Under the pieces are notes generated by a model that saw nothing but the letters and a program-made list of their open reading frames with translations, searched no databases and was not told where the DNA came from. From Tieghemiomyces parasiticus (lineage: Eukaryota; Kickxellomycota; Dimargaritomycetes; Dimargaritales; Dimargaritaceae), in NCBI GenBank assembly GCA_027575765.1, contig JANBPT010000657.1:1-26923 (forward strand): 26,923 nt of DNA. The letters are read 5' to 3'. The first letter of the stretch is position 1. Each line of letters opens with the position of its first letter. Below, in pieces: positions 1-9,276 of the stretch. The position numbers were made by a program, and so were the translations under genes.

Positions 1-88
1 AAAAGGGAGGCATCGTAAACAGAAAGCGGCTTTCCAGCTTTTGCTAGCCAATGTAGAAGTGCTATGGTGGCCAGGGTGTTTATCACCT
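1..88 (+). repeat. Left terminal inverted repeat (88 bp)
   Basis: The first 88 bases are the reverse complement of the last 88 bases of the window, with a single mismatch at position 78 (G here, T in the other copy). Pairing decays after position 88, although bases 90-92 still match. The tip is AAAAGGGAGGC. Inside lies a 13-bp odd palindrome at 22-34 (GAAAGC-G-GCTTTC), a plausible binding site for a recombinase. Such long near-identical inverted ends are typical of DNA transposons or of linear replicons. No telomere repeat is present at the tip. Target-site duplications would lie outside the window and cannot be checked here. Confidence 0.97.
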
Positions 89-640
89 TTAATTGTGGTG
101 AAATAATTGAGCAACGAAAGTCTCGCCGCTTGTTTTTCGACCATCTTATGCCACTAACTTCTCTATCCAACGTTATCATATTGTTATTCCGTTATCTTCT
201 GCTGTATTTCTTAATTATACACGTACAAGGAATTTACGCTAGACAGGAAATCTTGACCTCTAGACTACATTCCTTCGGGTAAGACCTATAAAAAAAGCAT
301 TATTTTTTTTCGAGCCGGCTGGTTGACTTTCTTTCTAAGGGGAATGACTCCCAAAAGTGGCGCCGACAGACGAGTAAACATTTAAACAAATCCCGATTAC
401 GTTTAGAAAGTTACAAACCGATTAGTGCATCCGTTTTCCCTACCTTTGGATGGCAGTGTTACCCACGTACAGCTTCAAAGTTGGCATTCGTTTATCCTAT
501 AGTACACTTAAAAGCTTTAATCAAAAAAAAATAAACGTTTATACCTCCGAAAAATAATTAATACTTCCTTTGTATCCTCCTTCGGGCACCTCATCTATCC
601 TTCCCCCTCCCGACTATTCTCATCTGCAACAATAACCGTT
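89..640. other. Gene-poor left subterminal region
   Basis: AT-rich sequence with scattered A and T runs (for example around 287-309 and 523-531) and no convincing coding frame. From about 565 it turns pyrimidine-rich, which in this window usually marks a leader upstream of a start codon; it runs into the short ORF at 649. Confidence 0.5.
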
Positions 641-648
641 TCCCACCA

Positions 649-747
649 TGGCGCTCAACACTCAAGGTCCACTCTCCCGCTATGTAGAACTAGACACCCC
701 CTTCAATCCGGAACACCACATGCCATTCCTAATCTTCCTGATATAAA
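649..747 (+). CDS. Possible short ORF or first exon (32 codons)
   Basis: An ATG at 649 sits in a good eukaryotic start context (CCACCATGG) after a CT-rich leader of about 70 bases, and opens a 32-codon frame (starts MALNTQGPLSRYVEL) that ends in TAA. Leader plus start context look like a real gene start. No clear splice donor or continuing exon was found downstream, so it may be a decayed gene start. No family recognised. Confidence 0.2.
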
Positions 748-2838
748 AACTTTTCGCTGGGGGTAATAGCAAGATTAATGTTGTCGCACCGAATGTGTTT
801 TACTGTCGCTGAACCAGGACTTTGCACAACTATCTATGTAATTCAGCTATTTGGCAGATGCGTTGGTATATCGTTGCGAAAGAATTCACAATAACCTATG
901 TTTTATTATTTTAAGCCTAATCGCAACGGTTATCCACGGAGATTGTTCACCAAGTCGTGTCTAGTCAACATTTGATATCGGGTTTTAAAGGCCTTGGGCT
1001 AGAATCTGAAATTCTATGCCTTTCAGGCCGGCTCTGAGTACGTATTATATTTCAAAGGCTGCCACTTCTAGCTATCGATGTTAGCGAATGCCTATTAAAG
1101 TGCCACCCAGTCGTGTCGCCGATAACAATGGTGGTTGATAGGTAGTCGTTGGCTTTTAATGAAAGCCTTTACCATTGGGGTGACGCGATGTACATGATGG
1201 TGGTGCTTTTCGTTGGGGGGTTTTTTTTGAGCACCCGTGAAATGGGGGGAGCGGCGTGTCATTAAGGACGTACATAGAATGGTAAGCGATGTCAGGCTAA
1301 TTTTGACGGACCTGGACTCCACTGTTTACAGGCCAGTTGGTGACATAACAACTTTTTCTGATGGGAGGCCAAACCATGTGTTGTCTTTGGGGGGTGGGAG
1401 GGAAGAGTCTTATCCCGCACAAAGGCGGCCTACCCATTTACCAGCTGTAGTGCAGCAAAGCGAAGCATAATGTAATGTGATAACCACCTCAGCACACATG
1501 TCCTTGCCGTTACGGTTATGATACGACCAATACCGAATGAGGGGGGCCTGCACACTGCACTTGAAAATGTGCAGCGGGTGGAGGCTTGGATTCAAGGCGT
1601 TTGGATATAATAAAGAGGCATGCATGCAGGTTATGTCGCGAGACACCATTCAGTTCCTAAATAGGACGTTCCCGATGAAACTCCGAGTGTGACAATAAAA
1701 AGTTTCATCTATACGGCCAAGGTCTACGATCTCCAGCTTCATTAGTCCCACCTTCTTTTTTTTTCTTAGTCCATAAACGGCGATGGATAGTGCTGCAAGG
1801 ATTTGCCTTTCCGCTCCGACACTTGTGTTCACACTAGAGATATCCCGATTTGGTTGCCAAGATACCGTAGGTAATTTTTAGGCCAGGCCCGGCCTCCCCT
1901 TCCGCTTGGCCTAACTGCTAGAGGACCTGGTTTGCTTCACCCCGTGCCTTTAAGTAGTGCGACGGTGGATTATAATCCGCTTAGTTCCAGGCTGCGATTT
2001 CCTCCCGTTCCCTCTTTACGCTCGTCGGAGGTGGACGCATGGGGTAATTGTATTCCCTTACAGTAGGAGGGCACGTAAACCGGTGACGGCGAAACGGAAG
2101 TTACTCGTATGGCCACTGCGACGGGTAGGTTTGCCTTAATTATGCCCCACTGCCCCTCCGCACTACAGTTATGCCATTATTTCGACCAATCATGACCGGT
2201 GACTAAGCCTACTACTATAAACGTCAGTTGATTCTTACCCTAATTCACTCCTAACAACCTGGCATCCCGCTCACACCGCCCGCGCCTACCCAAGTCAACC
2301 TTGCAACATTGGCTTTTCGATGCGGGTTACCACGCCACCGGCGCCACTCTACATCGACAGTACTTCATTGTAGATATTATTGCGGCCCGCCGAGACAATC
2401 AATCCATTCGTCCAGAAACCGGATTCTTCTAGGTCGAATGGACATCCATTGCGTCCCGAAACAACCTGTTCGGATCTATGGAGGAAACAACATCAGGGCT
2501 TGGAACCAGGCTAGCATAACGCGGGCGATAGAAGCGGCGCCACCCTTCCACTATTGTGATCATTCACATTCGGCAGGACAAGGTGAATTTGAAATTCCCT
2601 GGACTGTGTTTAGAAATAGCGGAGCTGCAAGCATAAGGCCGCTTTTGGGGAACCTGTGCTCATCAGGGAATATACCATACTAGAAGGGCAGGCTGATGGT
2701 GATTGCAGTACCATGCCTGCCGCAGGACTTGGTTCTATCGCTGTACCCGCTAGCGGTGGCGGAATCTTGCCCGAGTGGCTTGGTGGCCTCTTCCTAGCTA
2801 CTATCAAGGACCCTGTATGGTTTTGATCGCATTACGCC
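748..2838. other. Gene-poor region
   Basis: About 2.1 kb without a gene that I can support. Frames are short and lack splice signals. Between 2250 and 2820 each + strand frame has protein-like stretches interrupted by stops; for example, the frame through 2631-2826 gives a 60-residue open stretch without its own start codon. This could be decayed coding DNA or chance, and I do not call it a gene. Confidence 0.4.
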
Positions 2839-3342
2839 ATGACCTCCGCTTTTGACGACCGTCAGCCCCTCCCCTACTTCACTTTCCATGAATCGTCTTA
2901 TCTTCTTGGTTCGCCTGCCTTGGCATCTGGCCACGATACTGAGAGGCCACGCCTTAGCATCGACCTGTCGTTTACGTGACCTGGCTGTCGCTAGTTCCAA
3001 CCATCGTACTGCCGTTCCCCCGTCTATATAGAAACAGCCACCCATCACCCTCCGACATTTGGCAGCTTACCTTACTCCCCGCTTCTAATTCGCGGGACCG
3101 ACGTTTCGTCTTGCCCACTGTGTCCGACTTTCCCCATCCGCGCGCCGTCGTCTGCTTCACCGCTGATGCCGAGTACGACTTTGCAATTGCTCCTGTAGTT
3201 TCGTACACGCACGCAGCTAGCGCATTCCTTTCGCACCAGGCACTCCGCAATACAATTACGAATCAGTGTTCCACCCTTGCAAGTAGGATTCCTACAGTCC
3301 GTGGCCCCCCTGTTCCAACATCCGTTCGGCCTCACCGAAGCA
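2839..3342 (+). CDS. Possible spliced gene, 5' exons, unknown product
   Basis: ATG at 2839 in a good context (CGCCATGA) opens a frame beginning MTSAFDDRQPLPYF. A tentative exon 1 (2839-2973) would join exon 2 (3032-3342) across a 58-base intron, GTGACC to TATATAG, which keeps the frame. Exon 2 reads through residues such as VLPTVSDFPHPRAVV and ends at a strong donor, A|GTAAGC at 3343. The next exon probably begins at 3557 after CCCCACAG, but I could not extend the frame far beyond it. The antisense frames are also open here, so the coding strand is likely but not proven. No family recognised. Confidence 0.3.
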
Positions 3343-3791
3343 GTAAGCTCACTTTACCATAATAGGAATTGGTCACCGAAAAGGCGCACTGTCTGTGCCA
3401 CCTCCCCCCCCCCCCCGCCCATGCGATTTGCCTCCCCGACACCAGGGGATATTTCGCTGTAACCCCCCTATCCCGCCTTTCACCCCCCCCCCGGGCGTCC
3501 ATACTCCGCCCTTCGTTTCCCCTACTCGAAACTGACAAGGTGCTCCCGCCCCACAGCTTGTCCGCTCGGCGCTGCGATCCTCTGGGAGCGTGAATTTGAC
3601 TCTCCTGGGCCGCATTAGGCGAGGTGTGGACAGAAACAGACCCAGTTCCGTTTTAAGACGCCCGTAAGCTGCCTTGTTGATTCCCGCGCCCTCCTCTGTA
3701 CCCCCGCCTTTCCCGCTCCTCAGCACCGCTACCATCGCTGGCGTCGCTATCGTCCTTGTCGACGCCGCCGCATCCCGGCAAAGCTATATAG

Positions 3792-4064
3792 ACTCGGCGA
3801 CCTGTCCTGCACCTGGCCACGGGCCTGCTCTACCACGCAACGGCCAATTCCCATCTTGAAACCCTCATCCTGGAATTAATAATTTTCTTTGGTGCAACAG
3901 ACCTGCTGTTCCATCTGACCCCATTAGGTAAGATATCGCAAACGCCGCCCGGCCAATTACCTTTCCCGGCCCCAACATGCCGCCATCCTTTCATTCTCCC
4001 ACCTGCATGTCCGCCAGGCACTCTGCTTTTAGGGCTTTGGCTGTCGAGAGGTGCCAATCGCTAG
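3792..4064 (+). CDS. Possible 3' exons of a small membrane protein, unknown
   Basis: Two phase-compatible exons, 3792-3927 and 4018-4064, flank a 90-base intron with a GTAAGA donor and a GTCCGCCAG acceptor. The frame gives a hydrophobic product (segments such as LILELIIFFGATDLLFHL and LLLGLWL) ending in TAG, which suggests a C-terminal membrane segment. The upstream boundary (after TATATAG) is tentative and I could not link it in phase to the exons at 2839-3342, although orientation and distance would fit one gene. No family recognised. Confidence 0.3.
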   Translation, partial: TRRPVLHLATGLLYHATANSHLETLILELIIFFGATDLLFHLTPLGKISQTPPGQLPFPAPTCRHPFILPPACPPGTLLLGLWLSRGANR

Positions 4065-4593
4065 TACTAGTCATCGTTTGACACCTGGACCCTCGGTTGC
4101 TTGCTCGCTCTCGCTGGTGGCCGCCGCCGGGCCGTTGTTTTTTGCCTGCGCCCCGTCTAGTCCTCCGTCACAGGCAGCCATATCCACCCCCTGCCCGTGC
4201 GCTGGCGTTGCCTTGTGCTTGCTGGCGGGCTGTCCAGTGCACCTCCTCCTCCCTAGGCTGCAGCTGGCGGGTCTGTGGCACCTGCATGATTGTTTGCGCC
4301 CCACCCATTTCGGAGTTACGCAGGCTTGCCCTCTCGTTCCTGCGGGGAAAGGGAGGCGTGAATCCCACCCGCAGGAGCCCGCCCTGGTTAATTTAATATG
4401 GCCTAATCCCTCGCTGGCTACTGTTTTTTTCTCCCATGCCTCCCTACTCCTTTTTCCTTCGATACGTTTTTGGCGAACGGGCCATACCATCCTCACGCTC
4501 TTCCGGCCGCCTTCCCTTCTGTCCGTAACATTCCGCGCGATCCCGCTCGGGGGGCGGCCAGCGGAGTACACCCACTACGTGCCCTGTTTGCAG

Positions 4594-4958
4594 CAGCCCC
4601 ATTGCGGCAACCCATTAGCCCGCCAACGCCCGCCCGCTGCGCAGGAAAGCAGCGCAGCCCCGGGTAAGCAGCGTTGCGACCTTCAGGAGGTCTGCGCCTT
4701 CCAGGTAAGTAATATGCTGCTGACCGCTGGAGTCCTCCATTGGGCCTGGTGGCGTTTTGCTTCCAGGGGTTCCGAGGCAGGCCGCCCCTTTCTGTGCCGT
4801 TGGTCTGTGTTGGGTTTATCGCTGCACGGCGTATAATTGCGGGCCTTGTAGGCCGCCGGATCTGGCATAGCCCCCGGCGGAGGACGATGGGCGGGGCCAA
4901 AAGGGTGCCGATGCACGACGCGTCGGAATTGGACGCTTGTGGTCGAGACCCGCTCTAG
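4594..4958 (+). CDS. Probable spliced gene, 3' part, unknown product
   Basis: The intron at 4705-4766 is convincing: CAG|GTAAGT donor, CTGCTGAC branch-point-like sequence and TTGCTTCCAG acceptor, 62 bases long, leaving the frame intact (phase 0). Downstream exon 4767-4958 encodes a basic, partly hydrophobic C-terminus (GFRGRPPLSVPLVCV, then RRIWHSPRRR) ending in TAG. The upstream exon is open far back without an ATG; I start it after the acceptor-like TTTGCAG at 4593, which is a guess. No family recognised. Confidence 0.35.
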
Positions 4959-4986
4959 AATCATTTTTACCCTCCTCCCCCCTGCC

Positions 4987-5511
4987 ATGTATGCTACTTA
5001 TTACCTTTCTTCCTCTTGGTGTATGCGTGTTGGTTTTTTTTTGCCAGCGCCTCTGGGCGCAAGGGCCGTGCTGCGAGGGGCCATTTTGCCCTGGCCACAT
5101 CCCTGCCTACTGCTGCTTCATATTTTGCCGTGTCCTTGGGCACAGGCAAGCCTGAAGCTATACACTCCCCGCCTTTTCTGCTATCTACCGTGTCTTAGAC
5201 TATCCCTCTCCCTTGGCAGGGCCTGTACGCTACCCTTCTGTTTCTCTCTCCCTCCCTCCCTCCCTCTCTTCCTCTTTCTCTCTCTCTTTCCTTTAGTTCC
5301 GGGACTAAAACGTTGCCGTGTGCCACCCCCTCACGGATCGCCCCAGGTTCACCAACCTGTTCAGCATTTCAACCCACAAGTTGACCGCGGACGATCCGTC
5401 GTGGCCCCCAGCTCGCACTCACTCACTACTCAACACTTTCGCCTCATCGCGCCCTTCTTATCTCCGGTTCCCTCCCGCGCCCTCGTACGGCCGATAACAC
5501 CACACGCATGA
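4987..5511 (+). CDS. Low-complexity ORF, doubtful
   Basis: An ATG-started frame of 174 codons follows a CT-rich leader, but it crosses the CT repeat at 5241-5293 and is rich in Leu, Ser and Pro, as any pyrimidine-rich stretch would be. Acceptor-like signals (TTTTTGCCAG near 5046, CTTTAG near 5296, GCCCCAG near 5346) suggest that introns rather than one long exon may lie here. After the last of these, another frame reads well (starts FTNLFSISTHKLTADD). The true structure is unresolved. Confidence 0.2.
   Translation: MYATYYLSSSWCMRVGFFLPAPLGARAVLRGAILPWPHPCLLLLHILPCPWAQASLKLYTPRLFCYLPCLRLSLSLGRACTLPFCFSLPPSLPLFLFLSLFPLVPGLKRCRVPPPHGSPQVHQPVQHFNPQVDRGRSVVAPSSHSLTTQHFRLIAPFLSPVPSRALVRPITPHA
5241..5293 (+). 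repeat. CT/CCCT simple repeat
   Basis: About 53 bases made almost only of CTCT and CCCT units on the + strand. It lies in a pyrimidine-rich stretch and is followed directly by TTTAG, so it could act as the polypyrimidine tract of an intron. Confidence 0.85.
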
Positions 5512-5549
5512 GCTCAGCGATCCCGCCGCCCTCATCGGAATGACCCGTG

Positions 5550-6557
5550 ATGAGCAGCTACGACGCTCCCCACGAAAAGGACGATTCGTCCACAGTTGTC
5601 ACCAGTGCCGACCGCCCACCGCCAGCCTCCTGCTATGAGGGCCCAGCGTCCCGCCCCGCTCGCCTGGGAATGGAGGTCGACGATCCCCCACCGCAACGGC
5701 ACACCGACTACCCCCCGCCGTCCGCTTGGCTGCCGCCGCCCGCCGGCCCACTGCATAATGTAAGTCTTCCGTCGGGCTCACTCCTCCGGAACCGGGCCGA
5801 CCGGCCGTTTCCTGTATTATACTTGGCTGCCAGCCCACTGTGTACCGACCCTTACCATCGTTCGGCTGCGGGTGCCCCTTACCCGGTCTACAAGGGGCAG
5901 TTAGTTTCTGCGGAGTTTGAATTCCCTCTAGGGCCAGTGCCCGACGACGAACGGCAGGCGCCGGTCTTCCACACACCTCAGTATCAGCACCTTCATTGGC
6001 GTCTGGTCATTCCACCCCAGGGCTTTTGCGTGCCCGAGGAGTGTCGGCCACTTTTCTTTTCGGAATCGTTGGGGGTGGTCCGGATTCGGCTCTCGTTCAG
6101 CTGATACCATGGGCTGATTTTAGGCCTCTGTGCCGCGTAGATCGGGTCGTTAACCGTGGCAGAAGCAGGGCGGGAGTAAGTGACTACCGCCGCCGTCGTG
6201 TCGGGCGCCCTTAACCCTGCCGTGTTTTGTCCATAAGCACCTCCTCTGCCATTTTTAGGGTCCCAGCTTATTCTTTTGGCTGACGGTCATCCCTGCATCC
6301 GTAAGTCCACTCCTTCGGATCACCCCTCGCCTATCCTTTATCTCTGCCTTGTCTCCCTATCCCTTCCGCTGGACCCCTCTCCTTAATATGTCGGATTTGG
6401 TAACTTCCCTCCTGTGCAATGTCGGATGGGGCTTCCTCGGCCGACGGCTTCCTCTATTTGCAACCACCGGCAACGGTCTTGACGACAGGAAGGGGGATCG
6501 GAGGCCGATTGCAGTCTCACCGGCCGCACCGCTAGCGGCATGATCTACAGTTCATGA
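5550..6557 (+). CDS. Probable four-exon gene, Pro-rich N-terminus, unknown
   Basis: Model: exons 5550-6067, 6124-6175, 6259-6300 and 6489-6557, giving 226 residues. The last three junctions are phase-compatible; introns at 6176-6258 (GTAAGT to TTTTTAG) and from 6301 (GTAAGT) have consensus donors, while the first intron (GTTGGG donor, 56 bases) is weaker. Without it the first exon simply ends at 6104. The N-terminal 70 residues are rich in Pro, Asp and Ser (PPPQRHTDYPPPSAWLPPP) and probably disordered. The middle part (residues about 85-170) looks folded, with motifs such as PVYKGQLVSAEFEFPLGP. No signal peptide or family recognised. A GTAAGT at 5760 is an alternative donor that I did not use because the reading frame continues well. 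Confidence 0.4.
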
Positions 6558-7305
6558 CGCCCTTGTATGCGCAACCGACGCACTGGGTCCACTTCTCTTT
6601 GATCCTCTCCTTTGGCTACATTACCACTTCATTTTAATCATTGTTCACCTGAAAAGAGCGGGGATTGGTGCAGTAACCTTCCTGCTTATTGGCCCACACC
6701 ACTGTTGACACTGTGTGATCGCCCGGTGCCATTTGCAACGTGGTGGTCCGTGAGGCAATGCCCAGACGGCCAATGGGAACGGCCCTCAATAGGTTCATCT
6801 TCCCCCGCCATTTGGACCCACTCCACCCCAGAGCCAGATCCTCTCCTGGTTCTGTTCGTGCCCTTCACAGCCTCTTGATTTGCACCCTCCCTCTACCACC
6901 CCCACTCTATTGAACTTTGGCTTGGTGAAGCAGCTACCTCTCATTCCCCGCGTCAGCAATCGCCCACTCCCCTCCCCCCAGCGTCGTCTACTGTCCTGCA
7001 GTATCGCCCCCAATCGGCTATTGGTGTCGGCCTCTCGCCTCAGCCCACTTTCTCATACTCCCTGATGCAAGGCGCTGGCCCGGTGTGACTTCCTCTCGCT
7101 ATCTCTCTCCTACGTCACTTCTCTCTCCCAAGCAAGCTAGGCTATATCTGTTGACCCTTTTAATTTTCATTTCTCATTTTGGTTCCTCTCATTCTTCGCC
7201 GGCTTGCCACTTCTTAAGCTCCGTGTTCAGGTGTATGATCGATCTAGTACTGCATCTTCTCCCTGGATCCCAGTACATCATTCTGACGCGCACACACTCT
7301 TCACC
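6558..7305. promoter_or_regulatory. Pyrimidine-rich upstream region of the 520-aa gene
   Basis: No gene supported. From about 6800 the + strand becomes markedly CT-rich up to the start codon at 7306, resembling promoter and leader sequence of the other + strand genes here. No TATA box is obvious. A 5' exon inside this stretch cannot be excluded. Confidence 0.35.
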
Positions 7306-8868
7306 ATGGGCTCCCCATCCCAGGTATCCGATGTTTCCTTGGTTCTACAGCGCCATACCCTCAGGTATATTAACGCCTATCGTTCACTATCTCATTGCAT
7401 CTCTGATCCATCTCATCCCCCCCACCAACCACAGCGCCCTGGCCCGCCCACTTCCCAACCCGCCCCACTGGCCTACCATGGTCGGTCTTTGTCTACCACC
7501 TCTGCTATGACTCGACCGCTCCCCGGCCTTAACCATCCCTCCCCGGGTGCTGTGCGTCTGCCTCCGCTGCCGTCCGTCGCACCCTACCCGTCCCCTGCTC
7601 TTCACGTGGCCGACCCCTCCTCCCGCATTCTACCGCCCATTCACCCCACGCCCTACGCGTCCGCTAGGTACGACTCCCGCGTTCACCCACCCCTGCGCCC
7701 GCCGTACCCAGCACCCCTACCTTCGCACAGCCACCACGAACACTACTCCTACCCGTCGACTCCGCACCACTCGCACCACTACCCCCAGCCGCACCATGGA
7801 CACTCAGGCCCCTACTCATATCCGACGGGGACACCGGGCCACCACCATGCCAACACCGAATTGGCCCCGCTACGCCAGCTGGGGCGCCCCGCAGATGCTT
7901 ATTCCACGGGACTGCGGGCCCACGATATCCCCTCGCCGACGCCGCACTCCCCTCACTCGCCGTACCCGCCAGGTTCTGTGCCTTCGCAACCGGTGCTCCT
8001 CCACTCACCCTATGCTATCAACTTCGCCCCACCCTCGTCCATTCCTGGCCTGCATCCTGCGACACAAGCCACCCACGGTTCCTCAATATCCGCGTTTACA
8101 GCGACGCACGGCCCCCCTGGGCTGTCCTCCATCCCACATCACGGGGACAACTCCTCTTCCTCCTCAGGAGCTGCCATGGTCGCAGCGCGGGCGAATCGGG
8201 GTGCGATCCGTTCTACATCGCGTTCTGCCGCTCACGCGATGGAACGCGGTCCCTCACGTGGCCGTGGTACCCGGAGCCGGCGTCGTCAGCGCCCGGAGAA
8301 CCTACAGGCCTCCATCCGTCGGCTAGAACGGGTGGTTCAGGCCCTTCAGATCCGCTACATCATATTATGCGGTTACACCGACAACCCACTCATTCCACCC
8401 GACCTCTTCCTGGTGCCTGCCAGTTCCCGTCCGGCCGATTCGGCTCATACCGGTGGTGGCCATCGTGACCATAACCCAGGTAATGACCCGCTGCACCCGG
8501 ATACGCTCCCGCGTCCCACGGCGACGTCGGCCTCCCCTTGCCATCCAGCCGCTTCCTCGTCTGCCTCACTCCCCCCCAGCGGTCGTACCACCTCTCATCA
8601 CTACCACCACCACCATCCGCTGGTATCGTCGTCCACAGCTGCTGGTAGTGGACCACACGCTCCTGTCCGACCGGTCTCCACCGCGGCGACGACAGCCGCC
8701 CTGGCCCAGGTAACGCTCTACTCGCCAGGTACTTACCACCACAGCCCCGAGACGGTTCGGTCGTTCCTAGAACTCCAGCAGGAGAGACACCGGCTGGCGT
8801 GGTACTACCTCCGTACACGCTGCGAGGCCGACTGCGCCGAGTTTCTCCTCCGCCGTAACAGTGTGTGA
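7306..8868 (+). CDS. 520-aa His/Pro/Ser-rich protein, unknown function
   Basis: Start at the ATG in CACCATGG; the frame opens earlier but only with non-ATG codons. Residues about 35-310 are low-complexity, dominated by Pro, His, Ser and Tyr, with a His-rich block at about 138-182 (HHSHHYPQPHHGH). A strongly basic patch (about 313-332, RGRGTRSRRRQRP) resembles a nuclear localisation or nucleic-acid-binding segment and is followed directly by a heptad-like helix (about 334-356, LQASIRRLERVVQALQIRYI). A second His run (HHYHHHH) lies near 430-440, and the C-terminal 37 residues form another charged helix (ELQQERHRLAWYYLRTR). The layout suggests a nuclear or DNA-associated protein, but no named domain is visible. 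Strong third-position C/G bias supports real coding. No intron is needed. It is the longest open frame in the window. Confidence 0.7.
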   Translation: MGSPSQVSDVSLVLQRHTLRYINAYRSLSHCISDPSHPPHQPQRPGPPTSQPAPLAYHGRSLSTTSAMTRPLPGLNHPSPGAVRLPPLPSVAPYPSPALHVADPSSRILPPIHPTPYASARYDSRVHPPLRPPYPAPLPSHSHHEHYSYPSTPHHSHHYPQPHHGHSGPYSYPTGTPGHHHANTELAPLRQLGRPADAYSTGLRAHDIPSPTPHSPHSPYPPGSVPSQPVLLHSPYAINFAPPSSIPGLHPATQATHGSSISAFTATHGPPGLSSIPHHGDNSSSSSGAAMVAARANRGAIRSTSRSAAHAMERGPSRGRGTRSRRRQRPENLQASIRRLERVVQALQIRYIILCGYTDNPLIPPDLFLVPASSRPADSAHTGGGHRDHNPGNDPLHPDTLPRPTATSASPCHPAASSSASLPPSGRTTSHHYHHHHPLVSSSTAAGSGPHAPVRPVSTAATTAALAQVTLYSPGTYHHSPETVRSFLELQQERHRLAWYYLRTRCEADCAEFLLRRNSV

Positions 8869-9144
8869 TAGAGTCAGTCCAAGGTCACGGTGACCACTCG
8901 TCGGTCCCGTGTAGTGGGCTTTCCGCGTAGAGGTTGGCGCGTGGTGGGTGGATGGATTGGGTGGTTTCATTGGCTCCGTTTCTTGTCTCGCTGGTGCCCC
9001 CTTCCCATGTCCAACGAGCGGCCAAGCAAATTGCCGTCACCGGCCCCTCCTTTAATCCATTCCTTCACACGTGGAGCTGGCCCTCGTGGCTGCCCCTGGT
9101 TTTATTCATGATCACGACGAAGGGGTCGGGTGAGTAGGATGCCA

Positions 9145-9157
9145 CCTGGTAGTTGAG
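9145..9157 (+). repeat. Direct repeat copy 1 in 3' flank
   Basis: CCTGGTAGTTGAG is repeated exactly 109 bases downstream. The match extends 3' for ten more bases, where all four differences between the copies are transitions (copy 1 GTACGCCTGC, copy 2 ACATGCTTGC). Both copies lie downstream of the 520-aa gene, probably in its 3' untranslated or flanking region. Confidence 0.7.
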
Positions 9158-9253
9158 GTACGCCTGCCCCCCCCCACACACACACACCCTTCTTCCTTTT
9201 CCTTCTACATCCGTGATTCTCTCCATATTCGATGGGTTGGCGGGCAGCTGTCG

Positions 9254-9266
9254 CCTGGTAGTTGAG
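9254..9266 (+). repeat. Direct repeat copy 2 in 3' flank
   Basis: This is the second copy of CCTGGTAGTTGAG. Between the copies lie a C run and a short CA repeat (9167-9186), so the pair may have arisen by local duplication in slippage-prone DNA, or may mark a recurring 3' RNA element. Confidence 0.7.
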
Positions 9267-9276
9267 ACATGCTTGC

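Noticed and set aside
2304..2826. Decayed gene between 2.3 and 2.8 kb
   Set aside because: Protein-like stretches occur in all three frames with stops and no splice sites; chance cannot be excluded and no family is recognised.
3373..3735. 120-codon - strand ORF rich in Gly
   Set aside because: It runs through the C runs at 3404 and 3483 read in reverse, giving poly-Gly, and starts at a non-ATG codon.
4071..4571. 166-codon - strand ORF
   Set aside because: Open only because the + strand is GC- and pyrimidine-rich and lacks the relevant stop complements; composition is low-complexity.
7547..8326. 259-codon ORF overlapping the 520-aa gene
   Set aside because: It lies in another frame inside the larger ORF, Arg/Thr/Pro-rich as expected for an out-of-frame reading of His/Pro-rich codons.
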